Source of the DNA: Melioribacter roseus
GTDB taxonomy: Bacteria > Bacteroidota > Ignavibacteria > Ignavibacteriales > Melioribacteraceae
Length of the DNA stretch: 38,498 nucleotides
Direction of reading: 5' to 3'
NCBI GenBank assembly: GCA_020723165.1
Contig: DYJK01000021.1
Span: forward strand, 1 to 38,498
Shown: positions 17,352 through 26,246 of the stretch, piece after piece
Position numbering within the stretch: the first letter of the stretch is position 1
Layout: each line of letters starts with the position of its first letter
Translations under genes and position numbers: made by a program
Notes under the pieces: model-generated
What the model was told of the DNA's origin: nothing
Database searches by the model: none
Seen by the model: the letters and a program-made list of their open reading frames with translations, nothing else

Positions 17352-19298
17352 ATGGGAAAAATAATAGGTATTGATCTGGGGACAACTAATTCATGCGTTG
17401 CTGTAATGGAAGGAAATGAACCGGTTGTAATTCCAAATTCCGAAGGGGGAAGAACAACACCATCAATAGTCGCATTTACAAAAAATGGCGAGCGATTAGT
17501 CGGGCAGCCGGCTAAAAGACAAGCTGTTACGAACCCTAAGAATACTATTTTTTCAATCAAGCGGTTTATGGGTAGAAGGATAGAAGAAGTTGGTACTGAA
17601 ACAAAAGAAGTCCCATATGAAGTTGTTTCGGGTGATAACAATTCGGCTCGTGTTAAAATTATAGACCGGCTCTATTCACCCCCGGAAATATCCTCAATGA
17701 TTTTACAGAAGATGAAGAAAACTGCCGAGGATTATCTTGGTCAGGAAGTTACTGAAGCAGTTATTACCGTCCCGGCATATTTTAACGATGCTCAAAGACA
17801 AGCTACGAAAGACGCCGGTGAAATTGCCGGACTTCATGTGAAAAGAATTATAAATGAACCGACTGCCGCAGCATTGGCTTATGGCTTGGATAAAAAACAT
17901 AAAGATCAAACCGTAGCCGTTTATGATCTTGGCGGCGGAACTTTTGATATATCAGTCTTACAAATTGGCGAAGGTGTATTCGAAGTTAAATCTACAAATG
18001 GAGATACACATCTTGGCGGAGATGATTTTGACCAACGACTCATTGATTTTCTCGCAGATGAATTCAAGAAACAAGAAGGAATTGATTTACGTAAAGACCC
18101 GATGGCATTACAGAGATTGAAAGAAGCGGCTGAAAAAGCTAAGATAGAATTATCATCTTCAATGCAGACCGATGTTAATCTTCCGTTCATTACTGCTACA
18201 CAAGAAGGACCAAAACACTTAAACATAAATATTACACGTGCTAAATTTGAACAGCTCGTTGACGACCTGATTCAAAGAACTGTAGCGCCGTGCGAAAAAG
18301 CAATGAAAGATGCCGGTGTAACTCCTTCTCAAATTGAAGAAGTAATTTTAGTCGGCGGTTCTACACGTGTTCCTAAAGTTCAAGAACTTGTAAAGAAATT
18401 GTTTGAGAAAGAACCTCATAAAGGTGTTAACCCTGATGAAGTTGTTGCTGTTGGTGCTGCAATCCAAGGCGGTGTCTTAGCCGGTGATGTTAAGGATGTT
18501 CTTTTACTCGATGTTACGCCGCTTTCACTTGGAATTGAAACTCTGGGTAGTGTTATGACCGTATTGATCCAGTCAAATACAACAATACCAACACGCAAGA
18601 GTGAAGTATTCTCCACTGCTTCTGATAGCCAGCCATCAGTTGAAATACATATTCTTCAAGGTGAACGCCCAATGGCAATGGACAACAGAACTTTGGGCAG
18701 ATTTCATCTTGATGGAATTCCCCCGGCACCACGCGGTATTCCGCAGATTGAAGTAACATTCGATATTGATGCTAATGGAATTCTTCATGTTGCAGCAAAA
18801 GACAAAGCAACAAACAAAGAACAAAGTATAAGAATAACTTCATCGAGCGGCTTATCGAAAGATGAAATTGAAAAAATGAAAAACTCTGCTAAGGAACATG
18901 CTGCAGAAGATAAAAAGAAAAAGGAAACAGTTGAAATCAGGAATACAGCCGATAATATGATCTTCCAAACTAAGAAACAGATACAAGAACTTGGTGACAA
19001 GATCCCGGCTGATGCAAAAAGCAGATTAGAATCTGAAATAACCAAAGTTGAAGACGCATTAAAAACTAACGATACAGATGCGATCAAATCGGCTACAGAT
19101 GGTTTAACAAAGGTTTGGAATGAAATAGCGCAGAATTTATATCAACAGCAAGGACCAGCCGGCGGTGGACCAACTGCTCAAGATTTTAACGCCGGTCAGC
19201 AATCGCAACAACAATCTCAGCAACAGTCATCTCAAAAGAAAGGTGATGACGAGGTCCAGGATGCCTCGTATGAAGTTGTTGATGATGATAAAAAATAA
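17352..19298 (+). CDS. dnaK: Molecular chaperone DnaK (Hsp70)
   Basis: 648 residues. It is an ATP-driven cytoplasmic foldase/holdase. The nucleotide-binding domain (about 1-385) starts [20 protein letters not shown] and holds [40 protein letters not shown] and [11 protein letters not shown]. The hydrophobic linker [16 protein letters not shown] leads into the substrate-binding domain, and a Gln/Ser-rich tail ends in a [17 protein letters not shown]-type acidic terminus typical of DnaK. Two usual residues differ in the substrate domain: [14 protein letters not shown], where ETLGGVMTKLIEKN is common. DnaJ and GrpE are not encoded in this window. A GGAAAAAG sequence precedes the ATG. 46 bases separate it from the upstream hsp20. 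Confidence 0.97.
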   Translation: MGKIIGIDLGTTNSCVAVMEGNEPVVIPNSEGGRTTPSIVAFTKNGERLVGQPAKRQAVTNPKNTIFSIKRFMGRRIEEVGTETKEVPYEVVSGDNNSARVKIIDRLYSPPEISSMILQKMKKTAEDYLGQEVTEAVITVPAYFNDAQRQATKDAGEIAGLHVKRIINEPTAAALAYGLDKKHKDQTVAVYDLGGGTFDISVLQIGEGVFEVKSTNGDTHLGGDDFDQRLIDFLADEFKKQEGIDLRKDPMALQRLKEAAEKAKIELSSSMQTDVNLPFITATQEGPKHLNINITRAKFEQLVDDLIQRTVAPCEKAMKDAGVTPSQIEEVILVGGSTRVPKVQELVKKLFEKEPHKGVNPDEVVAVGAAIQGGVLAGDVKDVLLLDVTPLSLGIETLGSVMTVLIQSNTTIPTRKSEVFSTASDSQPSVEIHILQGERPMAMDNRTLGRFHLDGIPPAPRGIPQIEVTFDIDANGILHVAAKDKATNKEQSIRITSSSGLSKDEIEKMKNSAKEHAAEDKKKKETVEIRNTADNMIFQTKKQIQELGDKIPADAKSRLESEITKVEDALKTNDTDAIKSATDGLTKVWNEIAQNLYQQQGPAGGGPTAQDFNAGQQSQQQSQQQSSQKKGDDEVQDASYEVVDDDKK

Positions 19299-19328
19299 TT
19301 TTTGAAAACTCAATTCAAGGAGAATAAA

Positions 19329-19721
19329 ATGACACAAAATAAAGAAGCAGTTGAAGTCAAAACTTCAAGAAGCTGGGATGAAGCTCTTGAAAAAGAATCC
19401 TGGGTTGCACCTTTAATAGATATTTCAGAAACCGCAGATGATTACTTTTTGACAGCTTATATGCCCGGCGTTGCAAAAGAAAATGTTAAAATTAAACTTG
19501 AGGATGGTAATCTTGTTTTGATGGGCCGTATCGATTATGATGCCGCATTAAACAAGAAGTTTGTTCTCAAAGAAACAGAAACCGGTAATTACTATCGCAG
19601 ATTTAAGGTTGCAGACAGCATTGATGAATCCAAGATTGATGCAAAACTCGAAAACGGAATTCTGAATGTACAATTACCGAAGCATGAAAGAGTAAAACCG
19701 AAAACTATTGAGATAAAGTAA
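19329..19721 (+). CDS. Second Hsp20-family small heat-shock protein
   Basis: 130 residues from the preferred ATG at 19329, which has AAGGAG (19317-19322) at proper spacing. An in-frame TTG at 19302 would add nine residues but has no ribosome site. The alpha-crystallin domain is recognisable: PLIDISETADDYFLTAYMPG, VAKENVKIKLEDGNLVLMG, YYRRFKVADSIDESKIDAKL, ENGILNVQLPK. It ends in KTIEIK, the I-x-I motif that docks oligomers. It is quite different from the first Hsp20 and starts 30 bases after dnaK, so the pair probably makes mixed or sequential holdase complexes feeding DnaK. Confidence 0.9.
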   Translation: MTQNKEAVEVKTSRSWDEALEKESWVAPLIDISETADDYFLTAYMPGVAKENVKIKLEDGNLVLMGRIDYDAALNKKFVLKETETGNYYRRFKVADSIDESKIDAKLENGILNVQLPKHERVKPKTIEIK

Positions 19722-19748
19722 TAAAGAAGACTCTTCAACTAAAAAGAA

Positions 19749-19770
19749 GGCGGCGGTTGCCGCCTTTTTT
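19749..19770. terminator. Intrinsic terminator after the chaperone island
   Basis: Arms GGCGGC (19749-19754) and GCCGCC (19759-19764) enclose a GGTT loop and are followed by six T. An AAAAAGAA tract precedes the stem, so it can also act on the minus strand, where the T9SS cargo gene ends at 19769. It is the strongest intrinsic terminator in the window. Confidence 0.9.
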
Positions 19771-22627
19771 ATTTTATTAAAACCATCTTACGTGTTTGTG
19801 AAAAGTTGCTAGTGATTAATTGATAAAAATAAACTCCGCTCGATAAATTCTTTCCGTCAAAAACAACCTTATAATTCCCGGGTGATTGTTTTTCGTTAAC
19901 AAGTGTAGTTACTTCTCTACCGAGTATGTCGTAAACTTTCAACGTAACGACCCCACCCTCAGTCCCTCCCCTTACTAAGGGGAGGGATATGGGAGGGGTT
20001 GGTATTGTATATGTAATTGTAGTTGTTGGATTAAACGGATTCGGGTAATTCTGTGATAATTGAAATTGGTTTGGTAGTAACAAATTATTATCATCGATAT
20101 CAGTAGGAAATTTCGAGTAGTAAAAATCTCTAATAGAACTTGCGAGTCTTTTCAGTTCTGTTACACTGTTCTTATTACTGGTACCCTTTGTTGCTAATAC
20201 AGCTATAACAATTTCTTGAGTATCCTCAGAAGCAAGGTTGAATGGCCCGGTCGTAATATAATATTTTCGATCAGCGGGTTGTATTGACCCGAACATTGTA
20301 GTCCCGTCAATCCAGCCGGTGCCGGTTTCCGGATCACCATAAACATGTTTTACTGTTGCCTTCCCGGTTGTTGGATCAATTATAGCTGAGCCGTTGTTGT
20401 TCAATCCTTTCATCAAATTAACATAGTCCATTTTATTTGCCGGATCCCTCGGTAATATGGGATCATTCTTATAATTGGCACCGAATGCTGTTAGTGCAAG
20501 ATTTTTATATCCGTTTTTTCTCTTTCCATTAGAGATTGCCGATTCGTTCTGCTCTCCTTGAACGATTGGACCTTGCACAATCATGTGTCCCATTGCCGGA
20601 GGTGGAAAGCCGTATATGTCTTCAAATTCATACGCATTCCATGTAAATCCTAAATTGAGTGTTGTGTCACACCCAACAAAATCATCGTGACTATAACCGA
20701 AATCATTATCGGCAAAGTAGCACAAATACATATCTTCAATATTATTGCTGCTTTTGTTTATCAATAGATATCTTTTGAAAAGAACATCATCAAGGAAATT
20801 ATTTTGTTTATAACCATAAATTGAAAGTTGAACCTCTATACCTATTGGCAATGATTCGAAATCGTTATTAGTATATTCGTGCGACATATCATTCATTACC
20901 ATCCAGTGGAATTCATCTGCATCGGGTTTATCACCATCTTCTACATTGTATATACCATCGTAATTATTATCAATCCACTGGGCGCCAAGATCGATGGGCC
21001 AATTTTCATAATCGTGTTGATAACGTGATTTGATCGTTCCATCGGGTAACGCTTCCCAATTTTTTCTGAATCGCCATGACTGGAAGATTGGATTAGTTGG
21101 ATCGGCAGCAGAATCGGGTGTAATGATATTTCCGGCTTGAAGATTAGTAAGATAATGTTTACCGCCAACTCTTATCTCGTTATTTACTTTTCCAAACCAA
21201 TATAATCCATCATCATAGGTTGCACTTATCTTTGCTGATTCTCCACCGGGCCAATACATTACCTCATGATACTCATTCGGTGATCGGCTTTTACCTACTT
21301 CATAGTATAATCTCAGGTTGTTGATCGTTATAAAATTTTGATCTTGGGGAATAATTCTAAATATCCTGGATTCTACAGCGTATTGTGGATAATCAATAGA
21401 GGTGATTTGTATCTTACAATTGTTAGATATTTTATCTGGGATGACCCACGAATAAAGACCGATAACAGCATCGGTAGAATTATCAATTACTCCCCAAGAA
21501 GTACCATCATCAGATGAAAATTCAATTATAACTTTTCCCGGTAATCCACTCGACCATTTTATATATACTGAAGTTTTAACTTTAACAGAATCAAACATAA
21601 TTTCATGCTTACTTCTTGAGATACTGGCAGATTTGAGAAAGAATGAGACACCATTCTGTGCAAATTTTCTAAGTTCATTACTAATACCAATAAAACCGTT
21701 ATCGAATGTTGGAGTGACGTTTGTAAAGTACCCAAAGCCCGAATGATGATTTTTCAGTATTAGTCCTTCATCATTTATTGAAATATAATGTCCATCCCAA
21801 TTTGAGAAACAGTGATAAACACCGTCATATGTTCTAATCAAATTTGCTTCAGAATCAATGAAATTGTGATTTATTTTCCAAGTAGTTAAGCCCTCTAGGT
21901 TCATTTTGATGAAATTGTGACGAGTATTAATAATTATGTTATTATTTGTACTGGAAATAATATTTAGGATTCTATCTTGTAATGACATAAGCTCAGTGTA
22001 GTTTAAATTTTCATCTAAGTATCCTAAATACCAACCAGTTCCTATTATTATTTTATTATTTAATTCAATCATTGGCATTTTGTTCCATACATAATCGGAA
22101 AACATAATATTATTTGTTCGTACAATATCCAAATCTTGATTAAGAATTATGAAATTAAAAGTCTTTGAGTTATTACTTTTTACAACTAAAAGTATATTCC
22201 CGTTTGATAACGGAAAAAGCTGTAATGAAATGACCGGATAAAATAATTTTTTTACTTTGATAATTTCACCATAGAAATTCAATTTGCTTATAGAGATGGA
22301 ATCAGTATAATTTTCATCCTCCACACTCCACGCAATGTAATAGTTGGATAAAGATTTTATAAGATTACTGCAGTTTGTTATATGGTGTTTATTATTATTA
22401 GTTATTATTTCTTTATCCCAAAGTAAATTCCCATACTTATTTACACGGGTTATATGAGTCGAATAAGATGTGTCGGAGTATGCCACCAAATAAGTCTCGA
22501 ATAAATCGCATATTACAGATTGTCCCCAACTTATATCTGGGAACTGAGTGATGAACGAATTACTCTGTCCAAATGATATGTTTACAAATAAAGATAGTAT
22601 GATAGGTAAGTATAAATACTTTTTCAT
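19769..22627 (-). CDS. Secreted protein with T9SS type A sorting domain
   Basis: 952 residues. A signal peptide (about 1-20, MKKYLYLPIILSLFVNISFGQ) leads to a beta-rich N-terminal region (about 25-330) that reads like a propeller of uneven repeats. An Ig-like stretch follows (about 345-430, PGKVIIEFSSDDGTSWG). The large middle region (about 430-840) contains SWRFRKNW, DNNYDGIYNVEDGDKPDADE and DFVGCDTTLNLGFTWNAYE. I recall similar segments in long Ignavibacteria secreted proteins of unknown function. The C-terminal sorting domain starts near residue 851 (NYPNPFNPTTTITYTI) and ends GVYFYQLITSNFSQTRKMVLIK-like. That tail targets the protein to the SprA translocon. Residues 878-893 are an extra segment encoded by a palindrome and are described separately. 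No enzyme motif was recognised. The 5' two-thirds looks more AT-rich than its neighbours. Confidence 0.88.
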   Translation of the reverse strand: MKKYLYLPIILSLFVNISFGQSNSFITQFPDISWGQSVICDLFETYLVAYSDTSYSTHITRVNKYGNLLWDKEIITNNNKHHITNCSNLIKSLSNYYIAWSVEDENYTDSISISKLNFYGEIIKVKKLFYPVISLQLFPLSNGNILLVVKSNNSKTFNFIILNQDLDIVRTNNIMFSDYVWNKMPMIELNNKIIIGTGWYLGYLDENLNYTELMSLQDRILNIISSTNNNIIINTRHNFIKMNLEGLTTWKINHNFIDSEANLIRTYDGVYHCFSNWDGHYISINDEGLILKNHHSGFGYFTNVTPTFDNGFIGISNELRKFAQNGVSFFLKSASISRSKHEIMFDSVKVKTSVYIKWSSGLPGKVIIEFSSDDGTSWGVIDNSTDAVIGLYSWVIPDKISNNCKIQITSIDYPQYAVESRIFRIIPQDQNFITINNLRLYYEVGKSRSPNEYHEVMYWPGGESAKISATYDDGLYWFGKVNNEIRVGGKHYLTNLQAGNIITPDSAADPTNPIFQSWRFRKNWEALPDGTIKSRYQHDYENWPIDLGAQWIDNNYDGIYNVEDGDKPDADEFHWMVMNDMSHEYTNNDFESLPIGIEVQLSIYGYKQNNFLDDVLFKRYLLINKSSNNIEDMYLCYFADNDFGYSHDDFVGCDTTLNLGFTWNAYEFEDIYGFPPPAMGHMIVQGPIVQGEQNESAISNGKRKNGYKNLALTAFGANYKNDPILPRDPANKMDYVNLMKGLNNNGSAIIDPTTGKATVKHVYGDPETGTGWIDGTTMFGSIQPADRKYYITTGPFNLASEDTQEIVIAVLATKGTSNKNSVTELKRLASSIRDFYYSKFPTDIDDNNLLLPNQFQLSQNYPNPFNPTTTITYTIPTPPISLPLVRGGTEGGVVTLKVYDILGREVTTLVNEKQSPGNYKVVFDGKNLSSGVYFYQLITSNFSQTRKMVLIK
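19951..19998. repeat. Palindromic element inside the T9SS sorting-domain coding region
   Basis: The core at 19963-19987 has perfect 12-base arms, TCCCTCCCCTTA and TAAGGGGAGGGA, around a single C. Outer arms CCCCACCC (19951-19958) and GGGAGGGG (19991-19998) pair with one mismatch. It encodes residues about 878-893 (PPISLPLVRGGTEGGV), which interrupt the usual sorting-domain strand order between TYTIP and TLKVYD. The length and position suggest a 48-base in-frame insertion. Confidence 0.75.
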
Positions 22628-22769
22628 AAGGGGCCCGTATAATTTCAGAATGTAAGTTAAAAGTTATGCAACCATTTTCAACAGAAAAATTATGGGATTA
22701 TTCATTACTTAGTATCCATTAATAATCATATTTGTTGAATCGTTACTAAATTGGGCTTAACTTTCAGCC

Positions 22770-24752
22770 ATGAAAAAGTTATTTGTTGTCCTACTACTAA
22801 TAATTCTTTCTTTGCTGCTCTATTTTGCTGAACAAGTGGGCACATATACCACCCAGGAGGTTATTCAAGATTCTGAAGATTATTTATCCGGACTGTTAAA
22901 ATCAGAGTATAAAAATCTTGAAATACATAACAAGTATGATATTGAAGTAAATCTTGATATCGATAAAAAGGAAATTACCGCTAAAGAAAAAATTGTTTGG
23001 TATAATAAATCGAACTCACCCACCAATGAAATTCAATTTCATCTTTATCCCAACGGTTACAAAAGCACCCGAACTGAATTTGCGAAAGGGTATGATATTA
23101 CTTCCCCTGATGCGAAGACCGAGATAAAGATCAATAATTTTTTGGTTAATGATGAAAAGGAAGAATTGATCTATTTCCAACCGGAAATTCCAAATCCACA
23201 CGATAGTACTGTTGCGAAGGTTACATTGGACTTTGAAATAGAACCCGGTGATTCAGTTGAAATATATTTTGACTACTCAATGAAAATTCCCCGATCAGTA
23301 AAACGATTGGGATTCGCAGCCGGAAGAGATTTCTTTTTTATCTCGCAGTGGTTTCCAAAAGTCGGTGTGTTCGAAAATGGTAAGTGGATATGCAGTCAAT
23401 ATCATCCTTACTTAAATTTTTATTCCGACTTTGGGAATTATTCCGTTAAAATAACTACACCTGAAAATTATACGGTTGCCTCTACCGGTGTTGTTAATTC
23501 GCAAATCCGAAAAGGTAACTCGGTTACTTATTCAATAACACAAAATGGAGTGCATGATTTTGCCTGGCTTGCAGCCGATGAAATTCTTTACCGCACTTTC
23601 ACATATACACGTAAAGATGGTTCGCAAATGCAGATTAATGCATATGTTCAGCCGGAACGGGAAAAATATTTTTACCGTTACTTTGAATGTGTGAAAAATT
23701 GTCTCCAGTTCTTTGAAGAGAACATTGGCATCTACCCTTATCAAAATATATCATTAGTCGATGTTCCGCGTACAAGCGGTGCCGGTGGAATGGAATACCC
23801 GACATTGTTTACAGTAAGCGCCGATCTGTTTTCACCGCAACCGACCGGCTGGCCAGAGTATCTTGTTGCTCACGAATTCTCGCATCAATTTTTTTACGGC
23901 ATACTTGCAAATAATGAAGTGTACGAAGCATGGCTCGACGAAGGATTTACTTCTTACATTGCAACTAAAATCATGTATCAATACTATCCCGATATTTTTG
24001 TTTACTTCACTTTTGCATATTACATACCGATCTATGGATTAAATTTTCTTTCATACAACGAGATACCGATTATTTATACACTTGCTGATATTCCTTTACC
24101 AGAAGGTGTGAGAAGTTTAAACACCTATTATAGAAATATGAATGTCGGTACAATTGCCGATACTTCATTCGTGCTTCCAAATAGACTGTCGTATGTGGTT
24201 AATTCTTATGCAAAGCCGGAGTTGATTTTACATACATTGGAACGGTATGTTGGTTCCGAAAAAATGATGGGTATATTAAAACACTACTTTGATGAAAATA
24301 AATTTAGACATCCAGCAGCCGATGATTTTATTAAAGCCGTAGACGATATACTTGACGAAGATATGACGTGGTACTTCGATGAATTTTACAGATCATCAAA
24401 AACATATGATTATAAAGTCTCATCATTAACAAAAGTTTCTGATGATACATACCAAGTTCTTGTTGAACGGCTTAGAGACGGGATATTCAAAAATGAAGTT
24501 GTACTCTACACGGATAAAGAAACATTAAAACAAAAATGGGATGGAACAGACCGCTGGAAGATTTTTACGTTCCGCACAAAAAATAAAGTGATTGCTGCAG
24601 AAGTTGATCCTAAAAGAAAAAATCTGCTCGATTTAAATTTTGCAAATAATTCATTTACACTCGAAACGAGAACGTGGGCTTCATGGTCTCTTGCTATTAG
24701 AGTGTTTTTCTGGGTGCAGAATGCATTAATGATTTTAGGAAGTATCGGATGA
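22770..24752 (+). CDS. M1-family (aminopeptidase N-like) zinc metallopeptidase
   Basis: 660 residues. An N-terminal hydrophobic segment (about 1-20) acts as signal peptide or anchor. The N-terminal beta domain (about 50-300) precedes the catalytic domain with the substrate-binding GAGGMEYP (near 338) and the zinc site HEFSH (His368, Glu369, His372) plus Glu391 in WLDEGFTSY, exactly 18 residues after His372. M1 enzymes trim N-terminal amino acids from peptides, here outside the cytoplasm. A hydrophobic stretch at the C-terminus (WSLAIRVFFWVQNALMILGS) may be a second membrane segment. It overlaps the next gene by 4 bases (ATGA), which points to coupled expression with a membrane protein. It is divergent from the T9SS cargo gene across a 142-base gap with no motif I can name. 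Confidence 0.9.
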   Translation: MKKLFVVLLLIILSLLLYFAEQVGTYTTQEVIQDSEDYLSGLLKSEYKNLEIHNKYDIEVNLDIDKKEITAKEKIVWYNKSNSPTNEIQFHLYPNGYKSTRTEFAKGYDITSPDAKTEIKINNFLVNDEKEELIYFQPEIPNPHDSTVAKVTLDFEIEPGDSVEIYFDYSMKIPRSVKRLGFAAGRDFFFISQWFPKVGVFENGKWICSQYHPYLNFYSDFGNYSVKITTPENYTVASTGVVNSQIRKGNSVTYSITQNGVHDFAWLAADEILYRTFTYTRKDGSQMQINAYVQPEREKYFYRYFECVKNCLQFFEENIGIYPYQNISLVDVPRTSGAGGMEYPTLFTVSADLFSPQPTGWPEYLVAHEFSHQFFYGILANNEVYEAWLDEGFTSYIATKIMYQYYPDIFVYFTFAYYIPIYGLNFLSYNEIPIIYTLADIPLPEGVRSLNTYYRNMNVGTIADTSFVLPNRLSYVVNSYAKPELILHTLERYVGSEKMMGILKHYFDENKFRHPAADDFIKAVDDILDEDMTWYFDEFYRSSKTYDYKVSSLTKVSDDTYQVLVERLRDGIFKNEVVLYTDKETLKQKWDGTDRWKIFTFRTKNKVIAAEVDPKRKNLLDLNFANNSFTLETRTWASWSLAIRVFFWVQNALMILGSIG

Positions 24753-25642
24753 TTGGGTACATCAAACAAATATTGGTACAAGGTACGCGTTCTGTTTTTT
24801 ACAATTCTAAGCTGGTTTTTTTGCTATGGGCTTTTAATGCTGCTTCCGCACTGATTTTAACAATACCTTTTTTGCAAGTTCTGCTTGATAGTTTAAGTAA
24901 CTCACTTATTAGTGATAGCTTATCGCAAAATTTTGATTATATCTGGTATATACAGTTTAAGAAAATTTATGAATTACAATTTGAACATCTGCCACTTAGT
25001 ATCTACAGTGTTGTAGCAATTTATACTTTACTTCAAACATTTTTCTTAGGTGGATTGATTTCGATTTTCAATAACCCTAAAAAAAATCATATTGTAGATT
25101 TCTTTTATGGTGGAGTGAAATATTTTTTCAGATTTGTCAAAGTTCTTTTAGTCTCGTTAATATTTTTTGCCATCGCATTCAAGATCAACGATTACCTGGG
25201 GGAATTTATTACTTACTTGTTCAAAGATTCTGAAAATGTTAAAGCCGATTTTGTATTAAAAGGACTACGCTACATTTTGCTTGTTTTTTTTATCGGCGTC
25301 ATAACTATAATTTCCGATTATACAAAAGTTGCCCTGGCTTTAGGTGATAAGACAAAGATACTGATAGGGACGTACAACGCTTTTATATTCCTTAAAAATA
25401 ATTTCGTAAAAATATTTTCTGTTTTTTTGATTGTATCAATTACCGGCGCTGTTGGAGTTATATTATATAACTTGATAGGTAAATTTATTCCGCGTACACC
25501 TTATTATTTTCTTGTACTCTCCTTTATTCTTCAGCAAATGTTAATTATCTTTCGATTGCTTGTGCGAATGTTGTTCTGCGCTACCGAAGTTAATTTATAC
25601 AACGATTTGAGCGCAGATGTTGTTAATGTTGAATCAAACTAA
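24749..25642 (+). CDS. Multi-pass membrane protein of unknown function
   Basis: 297 residues with about six predicted hydrophobic helices: LVFLLWAFNAASALILTIPFL near the start, then about 83-105, 120-140, 165-185, 215-240 and 250-275. I do not recognise a named family. The start ATG overlaps the M1 peptidase stop (ATGA), so the two are translationally coupled and may form a membrane-associated pair. Charged interhelical stretches such as NNPKKNHIVDFFYGGVKYF are present, but no catalytic or transporter signature is visible. The def gene follows after 14 bases. Confidence 0.75.
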   Translation: MIGYIKQILVQGTRSVFYNSKLVFLLWAFNAASALILTIPFLQVLLDSLSNSLISDSLSQNFDYIWYIQFKKIYELQFEHLPLSIYSVVAIYTLLQTFFLGGLISIFNNPKKNHIVDFFYGGVKYFFRFVKVLLVSLIFFAIAFKINDYLGEFITYLFKDSENVKADFVLKGLRYILLVFFIGVITIISDYTKVALALGDKTKILIGTYNAFIFLKNNFVKIFSVFLIVSITGAVGVILYNLIGKFIPRTPYYFLVLSFILQQMLIIFRLLVRMLFCATEVNLYNDLSADVVNVESN

Positions 25643-25656
25643 TCTGAAATAATCAT

Positions 25657-26202
25657 ATGGCAATAATACCAATTACAGTTTACGGCGATAAAATATTGCG
25701 TCAGAAAGCTGAACCCGTAAAAGCAGTTACTGATGAAGTAATTGTTAAGATAAAAAATATGTTCGATTCCATGAGGAACGCGAACGGGGTCGGACTAGCG
25801 GCTAACCAGGTTGGCTACCGCGATTCAATTTTTGTAATTGACCTTGAAGATGTAGAAGGTTATGAGAAATTTAAGCCGGTTGTTATGATCAATCCGCAAA
25901 TAGTACTTCTCTCTGATGAAAAAGTTATAAGAGAGGAAGGATGCTTGAGTCTTCCAAATCTTAGGGCAGAAGTAGAGAGATCAAAATTAGTAAAGATTAA
26001 GTTTTTGAATACCGATGAAGAAGAAGTAGAAATAGAGGCAGACGATCTATTTGCACGTGTAATTTTACACGAGTATGACCATCTGCTCGGGAAAATGATA
26101 CCTGATAGGGTAACATCGGAGATTAAAAGTAAACTGCAAGATGAGCTTGCCAAGATAAAGAAGAGGGATGTAGAGATTGATTACCCAATCACCAAAGGTT
26201 AA
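25657..26202 (+). CDS. def: Peptide deformylase
   Basis: 181 residues, the usual length. It removes the formyl group from the N-terminal methionine of new proteins. All three motifs are present: GVGLAANQVG (residues 44-53, Gln51), EEGCLSLP (Cys96 metal ligand) and HEYDHLLG (His138, Glu139, His142). The metal is normally Fe2+. It is paired with fmt, 44 bases downstream, which makes the formyl-methionyl-tRNA that creates its substrates. This is a widely conserved gene pair. Confidence 0.97.
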   Translation: MAIIPITVYGDKILRQKAEPVKAVTDEVIVKIKNMFDSMRNANGVGLAANQVGYRDSIFVIDLEDVEGYEKFKPVVMINPQIVLLSDEKVIREEGCLSLPNLRAEVERSKLVKIKFLNTDEEEVEIEADDLFARVILHEYDHLLGKMIPDRVTSEIKSKLQDELAKIKKRDVEIDYPITKG

Positions 26203-26246
26203 AACACGCCAGAAAGAATTTTTCTTTTCGAATCCGGGGTAATTGT

